Source of the DNA: an uncultured Desulfomonile sp.
GTDB lineage: Bacteria; Desulfobacterota; Desulfomonilia; Desulfomonilales; Desulfomonilaceae
Assembly (NCBI GenBank): GCA_903896745.1
Contig: CAITZA010000235.1
Coordinates: 1-36,532, forward strand
Length of the DNA stretch: 36,532 nt
Direction: 5' to 3'
The notes under the pieces were generated by a model, which was given only the letters and a program-made list of their open reading frames with translations, searched no databases and had not been told where the DNA came from. Position numbers and translations under genes: made by a program. Shown in pieces: positions 25,915 through 33,603 of this stretch (the first letter of the stretch is position 1; each line of letters starts with the position of its first letter).

Positions 25915-26661
25915 TTATGATCCAAAATAGGCTGACTTAACATCCGGATTATCCATCAGTTCCTTGTTAGTGCCTTCCACGACTGCCGCTCCATTTTCGA
26001 GTATGTATCCATAATCTATAATTGGCATGATAGGACGGGCATACTGTTCTGAAACAATGATGGATGTTCCCCGCTCGTCCCTAATGTTCCTAATCGATTT
26101 TGCAAGAAGGTATTGAATGACCGGGCTCAATCCCAGGAGTGGCTCGTCCAGTAAAAGCAGTTTGGGTTGAGCCATCAGGGACCGACCGATAGCAAGCATC
26201 TGCTGCTCACCTCCACTCAGAAAACCGCCCAGCCGGTTTACGAGTCTTTTGAGCGCAGGAAAAATGGTGAAAACATATTCGAGGGTGTCCCGAGCCTGCC
26301 TAGCGGTAGCAAGATAACCACCAATGCGAAGATTCTCGAGAACTGTGCTTTCCGGGAATATGCGACGTCGTTCAGGGCACAATACTATACCAGCCTTCGC
26401 CCGATGCGCTGGAGGCATTCCCATTATGTTGACGCCATTGAAATTGATTTCTCCGCGAATTGTAATACGTTCGCCTCCGGCCATCTCCTCTTTTTTCTGG
26501 ATGTCGAGCATGATGCCGGACAGGGTATACATGAGGGTCGATTTGCCGGCGCTATTTGCCCCAAACACCCCAATTATCTGGTTGACCCCACATCCAAGGC
26601 TCACGTTGTTTAGCGCCAGCATGTTTTCATAAAAAACCATAAGTCCTTTTGCTTCAAACAT
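25915..26661 (-). CDS. livF: Branched-chain amino acid-type ABC transporter ATPase LivF
   Basis: A 248-aa LivF-type ATPase. Walker A is GANSAGKST (34-42), the signature LSGGEQQ is at 148-154 and Walker B LLLLDEP is at 168-174. The switch position is Gln in SEQYARP instead of His, as is common in LivF proteins. A short charged insert (about 54-70) separates the first strands from the usual GEINFNG turn. The start is preceded by GAGGT and overlaps the livG end by 8 bp, so the two ATPases are coupled and probably form a heterodimer. In HAAT-family importers this pair powers uptake of branched amino acids, amides or aromatic/dicarboxylic acids. Confidence 0.93.
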   Translation of the reverse strand: MFEAKGLMVFYENMLALNNVSLGCGVNQIIGVFGANSAGKSTLMYTLSGIMLDIQKKEEMAGGERITIRGEINFNGVNIMGMPPAHRAKAGIVLCPERRRIFPESTVLENLRIGGYLATARQARDTLEYVFTIFPALKRLVNRLGGFLSGGEQQMLAIGRSLMAQPKLLLLDEPLLGLSPVIQYLLAKSIRNIRDERGTSIIVSEQYARPIMPIIDYGYILENGAAVVEGTNKELMDNPDVKSAYFGS

Positions 26662-27436
26662 ATTCGAGCACCTCGTCCTCTGAACCGAAGTAGGCCTCTT
26701 TCACTTCTCTTAATTCCATAACCTCACTGGAGAATCCTTCAGCTATCTTGCAGCCGAAGTTTAGGACTATAACCCGATTAGCCAGCCGGAATAGTTCGCG
26801 AAGACGATGTTCGACCATTATCAGGGATATGCCTTCCATCTGAAGCTTTTCTATGAGCGGTAGCATACTTGCCATTTCACTCATGCTCAGCCCTGAGAAA
26901 ACTTCATCGCAGATAATCAGTTCTGGTCTCAATGCGAGGCATCTGGCGAGCTCAAGCCTCTTTAGATATCCTGTGGGCAAGGATGAAGCCATTTTATACG
27001 GTACGTATGAATCCCGTTCAAACCCTATTTCCTCAAGAATATCCAAAGCAACCGTGTCTCGGCTGCCCATTTTGCCACCGCCACGCCAGCCACCCGTACG
27101 TTTTGCCCTGGGAGAGAAAAGGGGGATTATCAAATTCTTGAAAGCAGGCAGAGAGTAATAAGGTCGCATTACCTGAAAGGTTCTGGTCAGACCTATATCT
27201 GCAATCTTGTGAGGATGCCAACCGGTAATGTCATGCCCGTTAAACACAACCTTCCCACGGTCAGGCTTGACGAAACCTGAAATGGCGTTAACGAGTGTGG
27301 TTTTACCAGACCCGTTTGGGCCTATTACCCCAACAATGTCGCCGCGATTGACCTGAAGGCTGACCATAGAAAGCGCTGCGACTCCGCCGAAAGTCTTGCT
27401 GATATTGTCCACAATCAATAGTGGTTCGTCACTCAT
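26654..27436 (-). CDS. livG: Branched-chain amino acid-type ABC transporter ATPase LivG
   Basis: A 260-aa LivG-type ATPase. Walker A is GPNGSGKTT (39-47), Walker B LIICDE is at 173-178 and the switch is H210 in MVEHRL. The signature loop is unusual: SLPTGYLKRLELAR (from 152) replaces the common LSxGQxRxLEIAR, keeping only the G and the Arg-containing helix. The C-terminal FGSEDEVLEYV extends the usual end. It pairs with LivF, which has an intact signature, so one of the two composite ATP sites may be weak. Confidence 0.92.
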   Translation of the reverse strand: MSDEPLLIVDNISKTFGGVAALSMVSLQVNRGDIVGVIGPNGSGKTTLVNAISGFVKPDRGKVVFNGHDITGWHPHKIADIGLTRTFQVMRPYYSLPAFKNLIIPLFSPRAKRTGGWRGGGKMGSRDTVALDILEEIGFERDSYVPYKMASSLPTGYLKRLELARCLALRPELIICDEVFSGLSMSEMASMLPLIEKLQMEGISLIMVEHRLRELFRLANRVIVLNFGCKIAEGFSSEVMELREVKEAYFGSEDEVLEYV

Positions 27437-27524
27437 GGTTGATAATCCCCGAGAAACCGCGAAGTTTTGTCAAAACCGACTCAAATGCGACTGGCAATGA
27501 GCCATTTGTCAATGATATCAAGGG

Positions 27525-28547
27525 CTAAATAGAAACCCAGCGCTCAAACTGCTCATACTTTCTCGAAGCAAAGACCATTATGCCTTCGCTTTTGTAAACT
27601 ATGAACATGGTCAGAATAATAGCGTATACCGCAATTCTTAGCGTCCCGAAGTCTCGAAGCAGTTCAGAAATTGGCACAAGAATGAGGCATCCAATGACAG
27701 GGCCAATCAGAGTGCCACCGCCTCCAACGACAGTCGCAGCGATTGGAATGATAGAAAAATCCAGAGCAAACTGCGATATTCCCGCCCACATATATATATG
27801 GGACAGAACCGCTCCACCGAAACAACCGAGGGAGGACGCAATGAAAATGCCGAGCGCCTTGTATCTGGTTATATTGATTCCTGACGCTTTCACAGCCTGA
27901 TCGTTGTCTTTAACTCCTGAAAAAACCAAACCAACATCTTCAGTAATCATGCGACGCAAGAAAAACACCGATAGCAAAACAGCTATTATGAGTAAATATT
28001 GTTCCATCCAGACACTCGAAAAACCGTCCACCCCAACAATTCCATCCGTTCCGCCAAATATATCGAGCGCTTCTATTACTCGAGCTGCCAGCAGTGGAAA
28101 CATCAGACTTACTATGGCAAAGTAAACCCCGCGCAGAGGAAGGCACGGCAGGAAAAATACGGTGCAAATTGCGGCGCCGACAACGGTAGCTGCTGGAATG
28201 GTAATGAAAATTGGGGCCCCCAGTTTCATGTTCAAAAGAGCCGCCACATAGGCGCCGACACCAATATAGAAACCTCCTCCGAGCGAAACCAACCCCACAT
28301 AATTTGCCAGAAAATCAAAACTTATTGCCAACAGACTATAAATGCAGATTATTGAGAGGACTTTTTGCCAGTAGGGAACAGGCGTCAATAATATTGGAGC
28401 GGCCAGCAAGCCTAGAATAAATATGAGGCGTGGAGCCACCAGATAGCTGATTTCCGCCCAAGATGCGATAGCGTAAACCCCATCAGAGCGAACCTTGATT
28501 CCTCTATCCAGTCTCTCTTTGCGCCGATCCTTTTGTTCCACGGCCAT
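27525..28547 (-). CDS. livM: Branched-chain amino acid-type ABC transporter permease LivM
   Basis: A 340-aa membrane permease of the LivM type with about nine to ten TM helices. Family blocks are visible: ISFDFLANYVGLVSLGGGFYIGVGAY near the first third and AAYxA-like GGAVLSHIY and GGGGTLIGPVIG further on. A hydrophilic N-terminal tail of about 30 residues (KDRRKERLDRG) precedes the first helix. ATG 28547 begins 4 bp after the livH stop with AAGAAG or GAGAGGG as ribosome binding site; a longer frame from 28595 would run into livH. LivM and LivH form the transport channel. Confidence 0.93.
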   Translation of the reverse strand: MAVEQKDRRKERLDRGIKVRSDGVYAIASWAEISYLVAPRLIFILGLLAAPILLTPVPYWQKVLSIICIYSLLAISFDFLANYVGLVSLGGGFYIGVGAYVAALLNMKLGAPIFITIPAATVVGAAICTVFFLPCLPLRGVYFAIVSLMFPLLAARVIEALDIFGGTDGIVGVDGFSSVWMEQYLLIIAVLLSVFFLRRMITEDVGLVFSGVKDNDQAVKASGINITRYKALGIFIASSLGCFGGAVLSHIYMWAGISQFALDFSIIPIAATVVGGGGTLIGPVIGCLILVPISELLRDFGTLRIAVYAIILTMFIVYKSEGIMVFASRKYEQFERWVSI

Positions 28548-28551
28548 CTTC

Positions 28552-29418
28552 TTATACCCTCTCTTCCAGTTCTTTCTGACGACCGAAAAGACCACTAGGC
28601 CGCAGCACCAAAGTGATAATAATCGCTATCAAAGCAACCACCACCTGAAAATGGGCGCCAAGATATACAACGGTAAGTATTTGAGCAAAACCGATCAGGA
28701 AAGCCGCAAGTACAGCTCCCGTCCAACTCCCCAGGCCACCCACGATGCACACGGCTACTGCCATGATAAGGACGTTATAGCCCGCTTCAACGACTATGTT
28801 ACCAAGAGGGAAAAGGGTCACCGCTGCCAGTCCGGCTAACCCGGAGCCTAAAGCCATTGCGACCACAGCCATACGATCGGAGTCAATTCCCAGAGTTAGC
28901 GCCGCGCGTTCATCCTGCGCCATGCCCTTCAAGGCCAGACCAAGCCGTGTTCGGGTAACAAAAAGCCAGAGAGATGACATCATGACTGCGCCAATGAGGA
29001 CTACCAATAGCCTTTGAAAGTCAACAGAAACCCCCAAGATTTCAACGCTTCCCTCCACAAAAGGCGGTAACGTGAACGTAGAGCCCTTTAGGCCTCCCCA
29101 CCTTAGACCTTCCAGAATCGCCAGACCTATTGCGTAAGAGGCTATGATCTCGGATATAGGCATACCCCTGACCCTTATCAGCACGAACTGATATATGGCC
29201 GCGCCGATCAGGCCGGTAACAATCAGCGCAAAAAGCACCGACAGACCATAATTCAAGCCCAGGCGATTCATAAATATCCACGTTAGATACCCAGCCACAA
29301 CATAAAGAGCTCCATGCGCAAAGTTGGGCAAACGACTTACACCGTAAACCAATGTAAAACCAAGGGCCATTAAAACTAATGTCACGCTATTGATGACACC
29401 GTATATAACTATTTCCAT
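28552..29418 (-). CDS. livH: Branched-chain amino acid-type ABC transporter permease LivH
   Basis: A 288-aa permease, the usual LivH length. The N-terminus MEIVIYGVINSVTLVLMALG and the GVSRLPNFAHGALYVVAGYL block are typical, as is GLGSWTGAVLAAFLIGF near the end. About eight TM helices are predicted by eye. GAAGG lies 8 nt before ATG 29418. It is the first membrane gene after the binding protein, 89 bp downstream of it. Confidence 0.93.
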   Translation of the reverse strand: MEIVIYGVINSVTLVLMALGFTLVYGVSRLPNFAHGALYVVAGYLTWIFMNRLGLNYGLSVLFALIVTGLIGAAIYQFVLIRVRGMPISEIIASYAIGLAILEGLRWGGLKGSTFTLPPFVEGSVEILGVSVDFQRLLVVLIGAVMMSSLWLFVTRTRLGLALKGMAQDERAALTLGIDSDRMAVVAMALGSGLAGLAAVTLFPLGNIVVEAGYNVLIMAVAVCIVGGLGSWTGAVLAAFLIGFAQILTVVYLGAHFQVVVALIAIIITLVLRPSGLFGRQKELEERV

Positions 29419-29507
29419 GGAACAGCCTTCGGGAGAGAGTTGAACGAAAACTTCGACTATAGGCCGGACATTAACCTATTAACGCCTGGCCTATATCATT
29501 TGACTGG

Positions 29508-30782
29508 TTATTTCATCCAGGGTGGCAACATTATTTGACCTGTCGCGATCTTGGGAGGAAACACCACGATGCGTTTGCCCGCCTGCCATTGAAAGACGGT
29601 TCCAACAGCTCCTTCAGCCGGATCGAGACTAGGTATCACCTGATTTGATTTGGGGTCAAACCTGACACGACCGTAAACTCCCATCAGGTCAATTGTCCGC
29701 AATGCGTCCGCAACCTTGTCCGAATCAGTCGAACCGGCCCTCTCTATGGCGTCTCTTAATGCGTAAACAGCCATGTAACTCGATGAGGTTCCGTACCCTT
29801 CCGGCTCCACGCCGTATTTCTTTTTATATGCGTCAACAAACTTCATTGTCCAGGGTGTGGCCTCACTTGGAACGTTCCCGGCGTTGACTACGTTGGCAAG
29901 GCAATATTCACCCTTACCTTCAGTCGCTTGCCAAAACCCCGGTTGTTCGGCCGCCGAAATAATAACACCGAAAGGAAGAGCCGGGACCTTCATATCATGC
30001 CACTGTTTGAGTAAAATGGCCGATTCAGGCATGTCCATCCAGATGATCATTACCTGCGCGCCTTTCTTTTTTGCGTCCAAAAGGCCCATTGAAAAATCCG
30101 TAGCTCCGGTAGGGAAAACAAGGGGTTGTCCCAGAACTTCCCAACCCTTTTCCCCCATAACTTTTGCGAGAAGCTCTCCCCCAGCCCGGGCGTGAGCAAC
30201 GTCCTGAACCATGATTATAAGTTTGTTCAAATTGAATTTCTTGCCGATATCCTCAAGGCATGGAACCAGATCACCCATTACCATCCATTTCGCCTCGCCG
30301 GAAATTCGAAAACAGTATTTGAATTTGTCCGGATTCTCAGCCACGGTCGCATGATATTTAGGGGTTAGTGATCCAGTGGTAAGTATTGAGACCTTCTTGT
30401 TTTTCACCAATAACGGCATAGCCGCCAATGCCGCCTCGGATCTTACAGGACCTCCGACGATGAAATCCGCTTTCTTCTCCAAAATCAGTTTTTCAAGCGC
30501 CAGCAGGGCTTCACTAACAGGAACTCCGGGCTCGAGGTCCCTGGTGTCAATGACTTCAACTGCAAACTTTCTACGCTCGGCGCCAACCTTCACCCCGCCT
30601 TCTGCGTTGATCTCGTCTACAGCGAGTTTTATTCCCCGCTCTGCTGCCCATCCATAAAGGAACGCCGTGGAAAGCGGCGCCCCCAGCACGATTGGTTTAT
30701 CAGCCCAACAGTGGAATGATCCGAATGCCACCAGAAGGATGGCGCCCATTGTTACTAAAAAACTTTTGATCCTGAGTTTCAT
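29508..30782 (-). CDS. Periplasmic substrate-binding protein, LivK/Peripla_BP_6 type
   Basis: A 424-aa secreted binding protein of the leucine/amide-binding (type I fold) family and the first gene of the operon. The signal peptide (MKLRIKSFLVTMGAILLVAFG, cleavage near the A in HCWADKP, about 27) is followed by PIVLGAPLSTAFLYGWAAERGIKLAVDEINAEGG, the standard start of this family. At 424 aa it is longer than LivJ/LivK (about 370), a size often seen in binders of aromatic or larger acids. ATG 30782 has GGAG 8 nt upstream; the longer open frame to 30908 lacks a signal peptide at its start. Confidence 0.9.
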   Translation of the reverse strand: MKLRIKSFLVTMGAILLVAFGSFHCWADKPIVLGAPLSTAFLYGWAAERGIKLAVDEINAEGGVKVGAERRKFAVEVIDTRDLEPGVPVSEALLALEKLILEKKADFIVGGPVRSEAALAAMPLLVKNKKVSILTTGSLTPKYHATVAENPDKFKYCFRISGEAKWMVMGDLVPCLEDIGKKFNLNKLIIMVQDVAHARAGGELLAKVMGEKGWEVLGQPLVFPTGATDFSMGLLDAKKKGAQVMIIWMDMPESAILLKQWHDMKVPALPFGVIISAAEQPGFWQATEGKGEYCLANVVNAGNVPSEATPWTMKFVDAYKKKYGVEPEGYGTSSSYMAVYALRDAIERAGSTDSDKVADALRTIDLMGVYGRVRFDPKSNQVIPSLDPAEGAVGTVFQWQAGKRIVVFPPKIATGQIMLPPWMK

Positions 30783-30932
30783 GAGGTCGCTCCTTGCGTT
30801 GAGAAAAACTAAAAGCGCTATTTGACATGAAAAAATCCGCTTTGAAGCCGATGTGTAACCCCGAAATCCGAAACCGTCATCCCACCCGAAAAAAAAGGTT
30901 AATAACAATTATTAAAAATTGAATATAAAGGT

Positions 30933-30961
30933 ATAATAAAATTAACGTTGTTTTGTGTTAA
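30933..30961 (-). promoter_or_regulatory. Promoter of the livK-HMGF-ligase operon
   Basis: On the minus strand TTAACA (30956-30961), a 17-nt spacer and TATTAT (30933-30938). The leader to ATG 30782 would be about 145 nt. The -35 box lies inside a TGTTAACA palindrome. Confidence 0.45.
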
Positions 30962-31068
30962 CAAATATGTCGGCTGACCAGCGACATAACCTGAGGATTT
31001 GCATGTTGAGTGTTTGTTCATCATTATGAAACGTGATTGAACTGAAAACACACTATATTGTTAACACA
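30954..31068. repeat. Paired operator-like sites with core TGTTAACA
   Basis: TGTGTTAACAA at 30954-30964 and its inverse TTGTTAACACA at 31058-31068 share a palindromic core TGTTAACA. They are about 104 bp apart centre to centre (about ten helical turns). The first overlaps the predicted -35 box of the liv-type operon. This spacing would suit a repressor that loops DNA. The protein that binds is unknown. Confidence 0.4.
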
Positions 31069-31196
31069 TAAACTAAATTCAAATACTTTGTCAATAGTGA
31101 TATTCTACATTTTATAATCATCGGGAAATCAAGGATGATTTTCTGCTCGAACCACAGTGAGCTAAAAAACTTCATAAATACGAACAAGGAGGCGCC

Positions 31197-31334
31197 TTGC
31201 GGAAAAAGCCGCCAGGGACCGCAGGTAGTCGGCGCGAATTGTTGGGCTTACTAAAAGTATCACAAGGTTTCGTTTCTCGTCTCCGCGCCGGATTGTCAAG
31301 AAGTTTAGGCGCGGGTCACGCGACACTTGCCTAA
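31197..31334 (+). CDS. Possible 45-aa basic small protein
   Basis: TTG 31197 follows a perfect AAGGAGG (31186-31192) by 4 nt and opens a 45-codon frame to TAA 31332. The product is very basic (RKKPPGTAGSRRELLGLLK, then RLRAGLSRSLGAGHATLA). I recognise no family. The same DNA holds stems (GGCGCC region with GGCGCG near 31237; CCGCGCC 31283-31289 with GGCGCGG 31308-31314), so it may be a structured RNA rather than a gene. It converges on the family-5 binding protein gene, ending 14 bp from its stop. Confidence 0.25.
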   Translation: MRKKPPGTAGSRRELLGLLKVSQGFVSRLRAGLSRSLGAGHATLA

Positions 31335-31347
31335 ACATTTTTCTGAA

Positions 31348-33264
31348 TCACCGCGTTTTATCAAAGAAAAACTGTTCAGGATGGACAGGCCCGGGATTGG
31401 GATATATCCAGCTCTGATAGTCCTTTTGGGGCACATTTTTCATCGTGTTTGAAACCACATAATAGTCCGGTGGCTGATAAATCAACCCTATTACCCAAAG
31501 GTTTTCCTGATTGGCCCTGATTATTTTGCTGAAAAGCTCTTTTTTGCGCTCATGAGTTGGGGAACTGACGATCTCGTCGAAAATATTCATCTGGGTCCTT
31601 ATCAGTTCCGGAGGCTCTTCTCCCTGCTTTCCACGAGTTTGATACCACTGTCCGTACAAGGGGGCGTTGAGGCTCTCGGCGCTGAATGGGAAATACCAGC
31701 GTGGTTCGAGCAGACATTCAAGCCCGCCATCTCCCGGCCAAAGCGCTATATCGTGGGAAGCGGTCTGAGTTCTTTGCCTGAACAGTTCCCTTGTTTCAGA
31801 TTTGATGGCGGTTTCAATTTTAACCTTTTTCATGTCTGATGCGACTATTTCCGCTATGTCAACCCACGTTTGAATGGACGCCATTACGTCAAGACACATC
31901 TGGAGGGGTTGTCCATCCGGCCTGAGCCGAATTCCGTCAGGTCCTACTTTCAGTCCCATTTCATCCAGCATCTTTGAAGCGAGTTGCGGGTCATGTTTCA
32001 GATATGCCGATTCGTAAGACGCATCGTACAGGTCTGATTCTTTTAGTGGCGCTGCCTGACGAGGTGTGGCCTTACCCCTGAACACGATGTCATTGATTTC
32101 GTTCCTGTTGATAGCGTGTGACAGAGCTATTCTGAATCGCTTGTCAGAAAGAATCGTTCTGGTCACCGGATCAGGGTGATTCAGGTTCGGCGCCAGGAGC
32201 AGTCCTACAGAAGCAGTGGAAAGTTTGGGAATCAACCGGTATTTTCCTGAAGCCTGCTGGGATAGCAACATTACCGAATTGCTCATTCCGCCCAGGTGTT
32301 GAGCCTGAAAATCAATCTCTCCAGCTACCGCCTTGAGAAGGATCATGCCTGCTTCCGCCTGAAGAGCTGAGCATATTCGATCAATATACGGAAGTTGATT
32401 GCCCGCAGTGTCAACCTTCCAGTAATAAGGATTTCTTTCCATGACAAACAACTTGGAAGGCGCAGGAGTAACCGTTATCCACCCCAGTAGCGAAGGCATT
32501 TCAGTGGTCACGAATAGTGATTGCTGAAGGCTTGACAGTTCATTAAAGAGCTTTGTCCATGATGACGCTTTTTTTTCTTTTAACAACGCCTCAATGTCCT
32601 CAGGTTTTGCATATTTTGCGTGAAACTTGCTCAAATATCGCTTCGGTTTTGTAACCAAAGCCATGCCGTGAGGGCATGCAAGATTTTCTAGGAATAATCC
32701 ATAAGGTTTGTCGAACTCCATAATGAATGAGAAATCGTCAATCTTGGTGACCTTTGGAATTATTCCGGAAGGCGCAAGCCAGTTAGGGGGGGATGGAGTC
32801 AATTCCTTGTTGAAAGCCACGTCGTCAAGGGCAAAAATTATATCGTCAGCTGTGAAAGGCGTTCCATCCGACCATCGAATTCCTTTGACAAGATGAAAAG
32901 TATATTTTGCGCCATTGTTGGATATTTCCCAGCTAGCGCAGAGGTTTGGGGCAATCTTGAAGTCTGGAGTCCATCTAACGAGAGGATCATATAACACCTT
33001 TCTGATAGCTGACAGATCAGAAAGACCTGTGTAGGATCTGCGCCAGATTCCCCCATAGTCGCCTATTTTGTCAACAGGTTGTACAACAACAGGGGATGTT
33101 GGAAGCCTTTTATCCACCGCAGGCAATTTCCCTGCCTTGACCTCAGCCGCCAGCATTGGAGCTTCCTGATAAGCCACTGACTCAGAAATTAATTTAGAGA
33201 AACAGATCTGAATTGATAAAGTCACAATAATTAGAATGGCATAGATCGAAGGACTCTTTTTCAT
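31348..33264 (-). CDS. ABC transporter substrate-binding protein, family 5 (oligopeptide/nickel type)
   Basis: A 638-aa secreted binding protein of the SBP_bac_5 class (DppA/OppA-like). After a signal peptide (about 1-30) comes AYQEAPMLAAEVKAGKLPAVDKRLP, a motif I associate with a long subgroup of these proteins, then DYGGIWRR. The core has WEISNNGAKYTFHLVKGIRWSDGTPFTADDI, the family signature. No permease or ATPase gene is adjacent, so it is an orphan. ATG 33264 has AGGAG 6 nt upstream; a GTG at 33279 would add five residues across that site. The ligand could be peptides, oligosaccharides or a metal chelate. Confidence 0.9.
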   Translation of the reverse strand: MKKSPSIYAILIIVTLSIQICFSKLISESVAYQEAPMLAAEVKAGKLPAVDKRLPTSPVVVQPVDKIGDYGGIWRRSYTGLSDLSAIRKVLYDPLVRWTPDFKIAPNLCASWEISNNGAKYTFHLVKGIRWSDGTPFTADDIIFALDDVAFNKELTPSPPNWLAPSGIIPKVTKIDDFSFIMEFDKPYGLFLENLACPHGMALVTKPKRYLSKFHAKYAKPEDIEALLKEKKASSWTKLFNELSSLQQSLFVTTEMPSLLGWITVTPAPSKLFVMERNPYYWKVDTAGNQLPYIDRICSALQAEAGMILLKAVAGEIDFQAQHLGGMSNSVMLLSQQASGKYRLIPKLSTASVGLLLAPNLNHPDPVTRTILSDKRFRIALSHAINRNEINDIVFRGKATPRQAAPLKESDLYDASYESAYLKHDPQLASKMLDEMGLKVGPDGIRLRPDGQPLQMCLDVMASIQTWVDIAEIVASDMKKVKIETAIKSETRELFRQRTQTASHDIALWPGDGGLECLLEPRWYFPFSAESLNAPLYGQWYQTRGKQGEEPPELIRTQMNIFDEIVSSPTHERKKELFSKIIRANQENLWVIGLIYQPPDYYVVSNTMKNVPQKDYQSWIYPNPGPVHPEQFFFDKTR

Positions 33265-33603
33265 AGTTTCTCCTGTCACTTATTAAACTTATGCGCCGGG
33301 TAATACGGGTAGCAATTGGGTTCATTTTTACCGAGGGTTGCGTTCCAACCAAAAAAGATAGTATTATTCAGACTTCGCAGCCTTAAAAACAGGCTTGAGA
33401 AATGAAGTATACAAGAGTATAAGAGATAAACTAAACAACACGATAAATATTTTCAACTCTCAATGACTATAAGATCGCTAAAGATCTGCAAATTGCTATA
33501 GAGAAAATATTTGTAGTCGGAAAGTGTCGATCAGGACACCAGATTTAAAAAGTAATTCAGGATAGCTTATCACAAAGTAGCTTTCCTTTGGAGTAACAAA
33601 ATC
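33265..33603. other. Divergent intergenic region with possible promoter
   Basis: These 339 bp separate divergent genes. TTGAGA (33395-33400), a 17-nt spacer and TATAAG (33418-33423) on the plus strand could drive the asparagine-synthase-like gene with a leader of about 175 nt. I see no gene or clear hairpin. Confidence 0.4.

Larger units (their letters stand above)
30783..31196. other. Regulatory region upstream of the liv-type operon
   Basis: This AT-rich stretch has no convincing gene. It holds the predicted operon promoter near 30933-30961 and two copies of an 11-bp element in opposite orientation, described separately. The part from 31070 to 31180 shows nothing I recognise. Confidence 0.5.
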
